A stretch of DNA of 64,000 bases from contig OX596336.1 in NCBI GenBank assembly GCA_951394405.1, positions 2,046,001 to 2,110,000 on the forward strand, written 5' to 3'. Of the stretch, positions 24,230 through 34,470 are shown piece by piece. This DNA is from Coprinellus micaceus. Lineage: Eukaryota; Basidiomycota; Agaricomycetes; Agaricales; Psathyrellaceae. The position numbers and the translations under genes are program-made. Below the pieces are notes generated by a model. That model ran no database searches. It was not told the DNA's origin and saw only the letters and a list, made by a program, of their open reading frames with translations. Each line of letters opens with the position of its first letter. Position 1 is the first letter of the stretch.

Positions 24230-26723
24230 ATGGCTACCTCTCGCAACCCCACCCATCTCACCGACCCTGAGCAAGGCGTCCAATCTCAGGAACTCTATCC
24301 CCTTCCTATTCAAATCGCGCCATCGACGTCCTGGGTCAGCTACACGGAGACCGTGCACTCTGCCTCGTCCACGTCGTCAGCATCCGAGCCCACCACCTAC
24401 GCCATTCCCCCCGCCAAGGCCAAAGCGTCTGACTACCGCAAGACCCTACCTCCCATCCCATCCTCAATAGCTGCGCCACCATCGGCAGAACCGAAGCCTG
24501 TGTTGTCGCCACCACCCAGAAAGAAGCTCGCAAAGCCGGTGAGCCGGTGGGTTCGATGGCAGCTGTGGTTCAATACATATAGGTGCGTCGGGTGATATTT
24601 TTAGCAGGTTGTTTAGCTGAATTTTGGTCGATGTGCAGGAAATTCTTCACGGTGGTCATGACCTTCAATATTACGGCGATGGTTCTGGCTATCGCTGGTG
24701 TGTGGGACTACCCAAGACGGTACACCGGCGCCATGGTCTTGGGAAACCTTTACACGGCCATCTTGATTCGGAATGAGCTTTTCGGGCGCTTCCTGTACCT
24801 CGTGGTGAACGCTCTCTTCGCAAAGGTGCGTTTCAGTATCATAGTCCCCGACAGTCTTGAAATCTTACACCGTTCTAGTGGCCACCTCTCGGACTCAGAC
24901 TGGCATTGACTTCGGCTCTACAACATCTTGGAGGCATTCACTCCGGTTGCGCGACTTCTGGCTTCCTCTGGCTCATTTATCGCGTCGTTATGATCCTGGT
25001 CAACCGCAAGTGGAATCATGACTCGGTCATTGCAGTTGGGGTCATCACCAACGTCATCGTCGGTATCTCCGTCGCTTCAGCCTTCCCTTGGGTCAGAAAT
25101 ACGCATCACAAGTAGGCGCTTAACGACTTGAAAACGTCTCTCAGTGTCTGACTAGCGAACAGTATATTCGAGAGGCACCATCGCTTCATGGGCTGGATGG
25201 GGTTGATTGCGAGTGAGTCCAAGCAAGGCACGGTTCTCTATCGGTACTAATGTTTTTCGTAGCCTGGATCTTCGTGATTCTAGGCGACAGTTACGATCCA
25301 GCGACCGGGACCTGGAACCCCGACGGCCTTCGAATTCTCAGACAGCAGGATTTCTGGTTCGCTCTTGGAATGACTATCTTGTGAGCTCTTGCCTCGGCTT
25401 CACTTTCTTGAACTTGAGAAGTGAAGTGTATTACGGACCCAGTAACTCACGACCCCACCCCTCCCTTCTATAGCGTCCTTATTCCCTGGTTCACAATTCG
25501 GGAGGTCAAGGTTGATGTCGAAATTGTGAGTTATCTTCCCTTCGCTAACTCATATTCGAGGCTGACTCCGCCAATCTCGCAACGAACCCTCTCCCACTGA
25601 CCGCATCCGCGCCGGGGTAGCCGTCACCCAAGGTCGCGATCCTCCGATTCCGAAGAGGGATGCAGCAGGGGCTGCTCGCGAGAATAAGCCGAAGTTCCAT
25701 AATGGAGTACCATGCCTTCGGTATCATCTCGTACGTCTGGCTTCCTTCATGGGGTGTGAAACCAGTATCACTAACTGGCTGATCTTCTTCCTATTCCTAC
25801 ACTTTCTTCTTTCGTATTCCATCCCATTCTCTTCTCTTCCCCACCCCGCGACTCGCCACTGTTGGGGTTGCATTCCTGCTCACTACCGGATCATGCTATC
25901 TATGTAGTGAGGGGAAGAAGGCAGATTACCATTACCTCATTTGCGGGGTACAGGGAGACTTCACGAGGTCGCTTGTCGAGAATCCTCCAACCCGGATATG
26001 GACCCGAGAACTCAAGGTAGAGATGAAGTCATCGTCCGTTAACCACTACTTGGTGCTCACACTACACCCCCGTCATAGTTCGCGGGAGTTTCGAACACAT
26101 CCACTCTCTACAAGCGTGGTATCCGAGTGTGCACGGGTACAGGTCTCGGCGCGTGCCTGGCAACATGTCTTCAGGTGAGGCTTGTCTTTTTTCTGTACTA
26201 CAAGCGATGTGCCAGGCTGACGACTGATTGGATCCAGAACTCGGGCTGGTAAGTTGACCCTCCCTCGAACTTCTTGATCCGTGGATACTCCCATCCCATT
26301 CAACACGGGGTCCCACTCCTGTCCGACAAGGTTAATTTGTCCTCAGAACAGACCTGACTGACGCATACTCTCTCCTTTTTCTCTCCTGACAGGTACTTAA
26401 TCTGGATAGGTTCTGACCAAGAGAAAACATTCGGCCCTACCATCTCCGGCCTCATCAAGCGCGGTATCGAACCTGATCGCATGACTCTCTGGGACTCGAA
26501 GGAGCGAGGAGGACGCCCAGATGTCATGAAGCTCATCAAGGAGGCGTACTATTCGTGGGGGGCGGAGGTGGTGTTCATCACATCCAATTGGATGGGCAAC
26601 AAGGAGATGATGGAGGGCTGCAAGGAAGCTGGCATACCTGCCTTTGTACGTCCTTCCCTCGAGACCGTGGTTTCGGACAAATGCTGACGAGGTCGCTTCT
26701 AGGGAACGCTATGGGATTTCTGA
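24230..26723 (+). CDS. tmpA: TmpA-like polytopic membrane protein with reductase-like C-terminal domain
   Basis: Twelve exons: 24230-24582, 24639-24825, 24879-25111, 25163-25212, 25263-25380, 25474-25525, 25621-25730, 25908-26016, 26079-26174, 26238-26248, 26393-26645 and 26703-26723, giving 530 residues. After a Ser/Pro-rich cytoplasmic N-terminus come several membrane spans (FFTVVMTFNITAMVLAIAG, GFLWLIYRVVMILVN, WMGLIATWIFVILG). The soluble part resembles the FAD/NAD module of ferric-reductase relatives: PSPKVAILRFRRGMQQGLL, SSIMEYHAFGIISEG, YLICGVQGDFTRSLVENPP, RGIRVCTGTGLGACLA. In Aspergillus TmpA is a membrane oxidoreductase-like protein that influences conidiation; in basidiomycetes the family has no firm role. 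Exon 10 has only 11 nt. Confidence 0.8.
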
Positions 26724-26937
26724 GTGAACATCAACACCTTTGGGTCGAATGGAATGCATTGCCACATAATTCATCATCACTGTAAAATATCCTCACACCT
26801 CTTGTATCATTATTATTCTCCCTTTTCATGACAGTCTTGTCTCTGTAACGCTGAGGCATGGTGGCAAAATAGTTGATTTGGGCGAATGTAGTATGTTGTA
26901 CGCGACATCGATGTAAAACCATTCAAACCCATATCAC

Positions 26938-28046
26938 TTACTGTTTCTCGGAGTCGTTGGGAGGAGGAACGAAGACGTGTTCCCGGTACCACTTCAGCTC
27001 TAGCCAATCCCATTAGAACGAGAGGGACGAGAATGAAGGAGCGGCATACCCCGGATAGACGCTTGGATGTCGTCCAGGGCCCTATGGCTAATTTCTGCTG
27101 ATTTGGGCGACTGCTTATCTGAGGGATACCAACGCCGTACGAGCTCCTACGCGGAACATTAACAAACGGTCGTGTTGCACAGGGAGAGGGGACTGACCTT
27201 TACGGAGGACACGTCTAAGGTAGCGACGGAATGCAGTCAGGGGGAACGTGCGGACTAACAGAAACGATGGGCTCACCAACGATCCTATAGTGCAGATGGT
27301 CAACAATTTCAGGCATCTCGACGGCCAGGAAGGTCTTGTCGACATGGACGGAACTTCCTGCAAGCACCGCCGTTCTGGGTTCGGGAACCCATTTCTTGAT
27401 GTACTCCAATACGGACTGAGCGACAAACTCTGTTGAGTTGGTGGACTCTAAGCAGGCCGTCGTTAAACCAGTCTACGACCGCAGTGTGTCAGAGGGAGCA
27501 CAATACTAAGAGAGGCTCGCGAACACACCTTCCCATGTTGGTTCGTGCACCACTCGTCCATCCTAGTACCCTGTCAGAGTGGCTAGCAAAGCCTAGATGC
27601 AAATCCAGAGTGCTGACCCGTCAAGAAGGCTCTTTTCAGCGTGAACAATGTACTCAACACCCTCATCCACGACCTCGAGGTTTCCATCTGTGATTAGAAC
27701 CTGTCCGACGCGAGAAACGTCGGTCGCGTTCCGCATGCCTCGTAAAGTCTGCACTCACAGCAATCTCGAGGATCCTGTCCTTCCCGGGCACAAGCCCTGT
27801 CATTTCCAGGTCAATCCACACCATGGGTCCCGCTTTGAAGTTGAGAGGCTTCGCGTCCGGCATCCTGTCGACGACTTTCTCGAGGTATGCCTTCGGAAAA
27901 CGAGTTGAAAGTGTGTCAAGGAGCGCGTCCTTGGCTGCCTTGGTTTTCGCACGACTCGACCGAACGTACTGGCGGCACGGGTAATGGAGAGGGTAAGATC
28001 GGCAGACTGGGAGGCACAGACGGGAAGAAAATGGGCGTCGGAGCAT
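26938..28046 (-). CDS. REX2: Oligoribonuclease (REX2/Orn, DEDDh 3'-5' exonuclease)
   Basis: Degrades short oligoribonucleotides to mononucleotides; the yeast enzyme acts in mitochondria. Exons: 28046-27759, 27700-27618, 27562-27529, 27472-27277, 27214-27198, 27146-27050 and 26999-26938, giving 258 residues. The first ~55 residues are basic and hydroxylated (MLRRPFSSRLCLPVCRSYPL), a likely mitochondrial targeting peptide. The catalytic motifs are complete: VWIDLEMTGL (Asp, Glu), SVHVDKTFLAVEMPEIVDHL (Asp) and SHRALDDI (His, Asp). ILEIAVLITDGNLEVVDEG is also typical. Exon 5 is only 17 nt and encodes DVSSVK. Convergent with the TmpA-like gene (214 bp between stops) and divergent from the PTAR1-like gene (118 bp between starts). 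Confidence 0.93.
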
Positions 28047-28164
28047 ACGAATGGCAGCTACGTCGACGTGGGGCCGGCGAGTCAAGAGCTCAGGCGCTAA
28101 AACGCAGCATCAAAGTCGCTCAAGCTCCGACACTCTGCCCTCATCACTATCGCCTCCAGCTCTC

Positions 28165-29286
28165 ATGTCCACCCCAGAGAGTATCTTGGAGAAGCTTGGG
28201 GAAGCCCTGGATGGGGATCTGTACGCTCTTTCTTCCCTGGTTCTATCTCTGCCTGACGCTGTCTACTCTAGAGTCTCTATCGAGATAATCCCTGGGGATT
28301 GGTCTCACTGGGTTTCTACCGCCGCGTCACCGGAATCGGCCCCCTCCCCATCGTTTCCATTTCTTCTGGTAGAAGGAAACTTAGGGGTGCCTCACAAGGT
28401 CGCACATAGGCTTTATATAGAGGCAGCCAACTTCCCTCGTCGCGACTCGGATGAATCACCCACATGGGATGAGGGGGAGGTTTCCAGTGTCTTTCAAAAG
28501 ACCGCTATCGTCCTCATCGTCAACCCTGCGCACCAGACGGCGCTCAATACTCGGAAATGTCTCGTTAGGCAAAGGAGATATGCTGCGGACAAAGAGCTGA
28601 AATTCGCCGAATTGTTGTTACGAGGGATCAAAGCGTGCGCCAAAGAGTCCGCCCTGTGGACTCATCGTCGATGGTGCCTCCACTACATCCACGGTCCAGC
28701 CTCTGACCGTACCGACACCGCACATACTCCTTCCCTAGCGCAAAGTCCTCTGGCCCCGTTCCTTCCTGCTGAAGATGTACCGCGCGAGTTCACCATCGTC
28801 AAGGAGGCGGTCACGATCTACCCACGAAGCTACCATGCATGGGCGCACTGGCGTTATGCCTTCGACTTATCGTGCGCCCTCGCTGCATCAGCGTCAACCC
28901 CGATTGAACAGCGCCAAGCATACTCAAAGATTGTTGTCGACCAGTTCAAGGAGCTTCGCAAGTGGATCGAAACGCATACAACTGACACAAGCGCTGTTCA
29001 CCACCTGGTGACCAGTCTTCCGTCGGTTTGGGGTTTAGCCTCGTCCAGTTTTCTCAGCCCGGATGCTCGCGAATCTATGGGAGCAGAGAGCTCTCCGTCT
29101 AAGCTGGCCAAGGAAGCCTGGCGCCTGCTCTCTGCGCTTCAACCACACCGAGAGACGAGTTGGATATACCTTAGATCTCTATTGGATCTCCTTCCTGTTG
29201 AGGAGGGGAGAATGTATAGCGAACGGATGTCCAATTTGGACGTTCCTTGGGCAATGCATCGGAACAGCCCGAAAACGACCCGTTAA
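28165..29286 (+). CDS. Protein prenyltransferase alpha-subunit repeat protein (PTAR1-like)
   Basis: Single exon, 373 residues. Contains prenyltransferase alpha-type repeats: NPAHQTALNTRKCL, ALWTHRRWCLHYI and YPRSYHAWAHWRYAF, the last two with the W-x-H-R-x-W style signature. Animal PTAR1 is the alpha subunit of geranylgeranyltransferase III, which modifies the SNARE Ykt6 and the F-box protein FBXL2; a similar role here is inference. The N-terminal half is divergent. An in-frame ATG at 28051 would add 38 residues, but it lies 4 nt from the REX2 start and the extension is Ser/Thr-rich, so 28165 (TCTCATGTCC) is preferred. An F-box gene is the next neighbour on the same strand. Confidence 0.8.
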   Translation: MSTPESILEKLGEALDGDLYALSSLVLSLPDAVYSRVSIEIIPGDWSHWVSTAASPESAPSPSFPFLLVEGNLGVPHKVAHRLYIEAANFPRRDSDESPTWDEGEVSSVFQKTAIVLIVNPAHQTALNTRKCLVRQRRYAADKELKFAELLLRGIKACAKESALWTHRRWCLHYIHGPASDRTDTAHTPSLAQSPLAPFLPAEDVPREFTIVKEAVTIYPRSYHAWAHWRYAFDLSCALAASASTPIEQRQAYSKIVVDQFKELRKWIETHTTDTSAVHHLVTSLPSVWGLASSSFLSPDARESMGAESSPSKLAKEAWRLLSALQPHRETSWIYLRSLLDLLPVEEGRMYSERMSNLDVPWAMHRNSPKTTR

Positions 29287-29616
29287 TAGCTGAACCTTTG
29301 GATTTTCATGTCCATGGGGCAGACCCATTGAGCATTGTGTGTATATTCAAGGACCTCCATGCACAAACCTCCGCCAGTGGATCGCTTGAGCCGCTCAGAA
29401 GGACAATCTTGGCCCACACCGGATCCGGTCATGCCGGTGATGCGAGAAAGACACGAGGCGTGAGGCGCTCCATCTCCATCAGGGTCACCACCATTTGGTT
29501 GTCGAATCCAACGTTGAAGTCGAACTCACACTCTGGTTGAGACACAGTGCTTCTGTGCTCGCCGCGCTCAGCAACGTTCAGACCTTCCCCGCGCTTCACC
29601 AACTGCGCCCACAAGC
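29287..29616. other. Intergenic, PTAR1-like 3' end to F-box gene
   Basis: 330 bp. A 97-codon frame spans it in part but has no recognisable feature. It should hold the terminator of one gene and the promoter of the next. Confidence 0.4.
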
Positions 29617-31490
29617 ATGCCGCCGATGGCCACAGCTCTTGACCTCCCTGCAGAGGTCTTGACCCAGATATTCAGCCTGGCGTCCGACGAGGATCTCCTC
29701 TTCCAGTATGCCCTTCCCACTAGCTTGGCCAACTCTTCATGGTTCAAGCACATCTCTGGAGAATGGGCCCTTAGGACCCCACAGGAAGCTGGGAACCTTC
29801 TCATGCGCAGGAGCTACAAAACGAAGAAGGTGAGTTTCGTCCCGCCACTCTCGACGGTATTGGCACTTAATCGTACCCACAGAATCTCATGCTGGTCTGC
29901 AAGCAGTGGTACAGCGTCGCATACGAGTTGCTCTTCCGATGTCTATACTTCAACACCCCTCTGAAGCTATTTGAAGTCGTAAAGATTCTTGATTCACAGA
30001 CGGGTGCCGCCGCGACTGAAAATTCTTTGGGGTGGTGGACGCGGCGCGTGCACGTATGCCGATATTCTGCGCAAGAGCTCGAAGAGCTGGGGATACAGCT
30101 AGAAGATATGCAATGGGCCCTCCTCACCATCATCAAGCACTGTCCCAATCTTGAAATCTTCCACATCGACTGGCCAATGAAAGAGGCGTTTGGGGAAGTG
30201 GCGGTTGGGCTGTATAAACACGCCCAGCGGTCCCTCCGAGTCGTGCACTTCAATGTCCCCCGTAACGCGTTGAAGAAAGTCATATGGGCTCTAAACGCTC
30301 TCAAGTTCATCGTCGCGGCGCATATCGAATTCGAATCCGGCCCCAAGGATCCAGACGACGACGAGGAGAGCCTGAACCTTGGGTCAGCTGGTCAGCATCA
30401 GTTGAACCTCAGGTATCTATACCAGCTTTCCGTTGTCGGTTTCGCCAAAGAATTTCTGGAACAGGCGCTCCAGTGGCCTATGCCCTCGCTCAGGGTCTTC
30501 TCATACAACACAGGCTCCTACACCGGAGCTGTACCAGCAGTTATCCACGAATTCCTCAAGGTTCACGGAGATGGCCTCGAATTTCTCGACCTCGATACCT
30601 ATCTCCCTCTTGAGATCGCCAACATACTCGACCAATGTCCCCAAGTCACCACCTTCGCTTTCAACGCTGACTGTCGAATCACGCCGCACAATGATGTTGA
30701 AAGCGAGATCGTTAACCGCCCGCGGTCTAATGTCCACACGATCGGACTCCACGGACTCTCTCTGGCATTCGGCGTCGGAGCAGTCGTCGCAGCGAAGAAC
30801 CCCACTATCGTCACTATCACGCAAAAGTCGAACGACCTGAACATGGCCGCGCTAAACAAGCGCAACTTCCCTAACCTACAACGTATCCGCGCGTTAAGTC
30901 GGCCGATGATTTTGGAGCTCAATCGAGCAGGCCAACCGAACGAGGATAATGGGGGGATGGCGCGGTGGGCCAAGTGGTGGGATACGTGCGCGGGATCTGG
31001 AGTAGGTTTGGAGGATTGCACCGGGGATTCGCTTGGAAACCTTCCCGAGCTTCCCAGTCAGGAATATGTTGGGGGCGGGGAAGAGGACGAGGAAGACAGT
31101 GACGAATACGAATGGGATGAGGGCGAGGAGGAAGAGGATGATGATGACGACGACGAAGAGGATGATGATGATGATGATGACGACGACGACGACGACGACG
31201 ACGAAAGCTCCGAGAGCGAGGATGAAAACATTCTGCCCTCCGGGTGGAAAAAGCTGATACCCCCAATGCCTGAGGAGAATCCATCTGCTCGGACGAGGGA
31301 GCTGCGACAACTACTGAAGGAGTGTCGGGCTATGGAACGGCAGCGGGATCGCGAGGCACCCCTGCTTCCTCCTGCGTTTATGATGATGATGGGTGCAGGG
31401 GCAGGGATGCCTGGGTTCGGTATGCCCGACTTCCCTGGAACCGATATCCCAACAGCCATGGGAGGGAGGGGGTTCGGGTTTGGACGTTAG
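29617..31490 (+). CDS. F-box protein with acidic run and Gly/Met-rich tail
   Basis: Probable substrate-recognition subunit of an SCF ubiquitin ligase. Exons: 29617-29829 and 29883-31490, giving 606 residues. The F-box-like start is DLPAEVLTQIFSLASDEDLL, and the second exon resumes with NLMLVCKQWYSVAYELLF, so the F-box appears split by an insertion of ~45 residues. A long leucine-rich region follows (ALLTIIKHCPNLEIFHIDW, GLEFLDLDTYLPLEIANIL), as in basidiomycete F-box/LRR-like proteins. Around residues 470-520 there is an almost pure Asp/Glu run encoded by a GAT/GAC/GAG repeat, then a C-terminal stretch rich in Met, Gly and Pro (PAFMMMMGAGAGMPGFGMPD). No substrate can be inferred. Confidence 0.75.
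31075..31205 (+). repeat. GAN triplet repeat encoding the acidic run
   Basis: GAT, GAC, GAG and GAA codons repeat through the F-box gene; 31135-31204 is nearly pure GAT/GAC. It encodes Asp/Glu only and is prone to length change. Confidence 0.85.
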
Positions 31491-31662
31491 ATGAAGGACT
31501 GTATGACATTGATTGCTGGTAGGGACCTTCTAATATTTATTCCAGTGGCTGAATTGATTCTTCAAACATAGCCTGTACTACATAGCCTGTTGTCACACTA
31601 AGTACCGATTATCGACTGGGCGCTAAACCGTGTGCCCACAGGCATCCTGGAGCTGTCAAGGC

Positions 31663-34010
31663 ATGTCGTTCACGCGTGTCCACAACACCTCCCGACAACA
31701 CCTCAAGGCCATCGAGCGCCCGTCATTGCCACTCGCTCCGCTTAACCTCTATGTCCCCCCTTCGACTAGCGCCGACCAGGCTCTTACCTCTGGCTTCGCA
31801 GTTACAACCACTTTCATTTCACGGCGTCAACAGGGCCACTTGGAGGCGGGGGCTTCAATAAATGAACCAAGCTTCATGACCCCCAGGGCGAGACGACCTC
31901 GAGCTTTGAGGATGCCTCACAGTCTACCTCGAGTTGGGGAGACCAACCAGAGGCGTGGAAGCCCCGAAATCCAATTCCCTAGTGGGCGCAAATTCTCTCG
32001 GGGCCACCCACAATGGTGAAAATGCCGAAAAGTCTTCTATAGACAATGGAACCAACAGCAACCACGGTCAAGGGGCTTTTGGCTTTGTCGGGTCGCAGGG
32101 TATATTTGGAGCAGTTCTCACGACTTGCATTGGCCTTGTCGCCAGTACGTAGCATCCACCCATTCGAGAAATGGTGTAAAGTAAACGTCTTCTACAAGAT
32201 ATAGAACCTTTAATCGTCCCTCGAACCTCTGGGCCTGGGCTGATCCCTTGAGGTAGAGGATGCATTCAAAGTAGGCTTCAATCCCACCTTGGAGCCCGTG
32301 ATCGACTACCTCAAATACGCGATGTTGGACAAAGAAACGGCGAAAGATACGGAGGACACCTGGGAGGAGTATGTGCGCCGGAAGAGCGAAGATATCAGAG
32401 ATACTCTTGTCGCGGGCCAAGGGGGGCATGTACGAAGAGGAGAACAGGACACGATAGATGCGGTTATTCAAGGCACTGGTTCTGGAGAATACTGGGTGCC
32501 GCTTGGATCGAAGGTATGACCAAGCACTCGGCCGTTATGACTTACCCCTACATCCCTCCAGGGCTCCGGAAAGCACGCAATGATTACAGAAGCCACGGCC
32601 CAAGTCGAAGCCGACGGAGTCGTAGCATGCTGTCCACATCCCGACTTATAAGTATTTCGGCTCAGGTTAGGGAAGGCAGTGAACTACGAGTTCAATGAGG
32701 ACAGTCAAACGGGCCTGTTCCAAAGACGCGATCCGCGCGAAGGTGGCCCTGCTCTCGACGTCGAGCGTGCGTTAGTCACGCTGGAGAAGGTCGCCTTTAG
32801 GATGCGCTGGCTCCGTGGGAAGTCACTCGTCCTGGTCATTGAGAATATACACCTTTTCAAAAACGACGAGGGGAGGAATATGATTCTCCTTCTGCACCAG
32901 AAAGCAGAAGCTTGGGCGGCTAGTGGTGAGTACTCTTCAGACTGCTTTGTGCGGGAACCGCAACGGTTCTGACCGTCGATTTACCTGGTCAAAAGGAATC
33001 GTGACAGTCGTGTTCACTTCCAACGATTTCTGGCCGCTACAACTGATGCGTGCGTTCATTGCCGTCTAACTCAGAATCCCCTTTGCCTGGCACCGACGCA
33101 CCCCCGGCTCTAGACACGTCTGCGAGCCACATGGTCCCGTTCAATGTTACAGACATGAACCAACGAGAAGCGTTCGCGGCATTTACAAAGCTTCGTCGCG
33201 ACTTGAATCGGCCGTCCCCTCCCCATGATGAGCAGGTCGAAGTGGTGAACCTGGTTGGAAGTAGGCCAAGCCACCTGAACAAGGTGGGGGATGCGCCGTC
33301 TCGGACGTTGGATCGTTCGGTTGACCGCCAACCCGCCTTTTAGCTAGCGAGGGCGATAGATATGAGGATGGAAGCCGCCGGCTTCTTGATCTTGAGCTAC
33401 GCTGGATTCAGAGCCAGATTGGTCTGACGGTCTTGGTTCCTCAACCACAACCGGTCTCACTCCGTTTGTAAAGCTAATCCCGAATTTCGACTCTGATAGC
33501 GTTGCGCAGCAAAAGCGAAGTGCATACTCTTGGAAGCTGCTGCAGGAGTTCGTAAGAATGCGACGAGAGCAAGAGAAGCAGTATTATGCCCGTGGCAGTG
33601 CCTCAGGCAAGGTCAAGGAAGAGGACCTCCTTGACTTACCTTTACCCGCTGTTCCATGGGTGAGTGATAATCGCTCGTGTCACAATATAGGCGCTTGAAA
33701 CGTTGGTCACCACCGAGCGATTCAGATTATGACCTGCGCCGATTTTGTTGAAGGTCCCAATAGAACAGGTATGATTCAGGTCGCCATCGACGTGAGTCTT
33801 ATCCTTTGCTCATCCCCCTGGACCTTGGAATGTCCATACGATGGTTCTGCCTGGTGCGAAAGGCCGGCCAAGATATCCGCCCTGACCCCATGATCATATA
33901 CCTCGAAATAGACGGAGAAATGACGTTCGCATTTCAATCAGCACGGGCGCTTATTTTCTGGTCGGCTGGCGAACCGCACGTAAACCGCGTGTCCCCTGTC
34001 AATGGCAATT
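31663..34010 (+). pseudogene. Disabled P-loop ATPase (fungal AAA-type, probably mitochondrial)
   Basis: Exon-like blocks follow one another with good GT-AG sites: a membrane-like stretch (IFGAVLTTCIGLVA), then DAFKVGFNPTLEPVIDYLKY, a Walker A split by an intron (PLGSK joined to GSGKHAM at 32513/32562), VNYEFNEDSQTGLFQRRDPR, a Walker B-like SLVLVIENIHLFKNDEG, VVFTSNDFWP, and HMVPFNVTDMNQREAFAAFT. This order matches a fungal ATPase family I recall. It is broken: in-frame TAA at 32649-32651 between Walker A and the RLGKAVNYEF block, and a frame change near 33355-33385 where LARAIDMRMEA continues in another frame as RRLLDLELRWIQSQIGL. The 3' part (LIPNFDSDSVAQQKRSAYSW, KVKEEDLLDLPLPAVPW, IMTCADFVEG) then fades. 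Ends are approximate. Sequencing error could mimic either lesion, but two make decay more likely. Confidence 0.65.
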
Positions 34011-34470
34011 AACAGCCCTTCGGACTCTTCAAGGTCCTTGATGCTTCTCAGAGACCTGGGCCACTACGTAAAGAATCGACCACTCCCTACCTAGTACCTG
34101 TGGGATTATTTCAGCATTCGGCGAATCATCAAAAATCTTGGTTTGCACACCGGCAAGTGGGGGGCGTAAGGCAGTCCCTACCAGCGTTCGGTGCCGGTAG
34201 GACGGTATTCCGGACCATGTATTATGACCTCCTCCCGAGGTCTTCCCCCAAGTATCCTACTCTAAATAGGCAGCGTAAATAGATAACGAGAATTGTACAA
34301 GAATGTAGTGCGGTGGGTGGCGGTGAGGTGACAGATACAAGAGTCTTTACGTGCTACATAGCAGCCAAAATACACCGTTATAACGAGGAGGAAAGAAATC
34401 AAGTACGGGCCAGAGATGTTAGGCGCTGCTACACTTCACAAGGGCAACAGCATCGTGGTGTGCGCCTTCC
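34011..34470. other. Intergenic between the ATPase pseudogene and NAB2-like gene
   Basis: 460 bp, rather AT-rich around 34250-34400. No coding signal beyond short frames; probably the 3' flank of the NAB2-like gene. Confidence 0.4.

Noticed and set aside
28051..28164. Upstream in-frame ATG for the PTAR1-like gene
   Set aside because: It would begin 4 nt from the REX2 start codon and add 38 Ser/Thr-rich residues; the ATG at 28165 leaves room for promoters.
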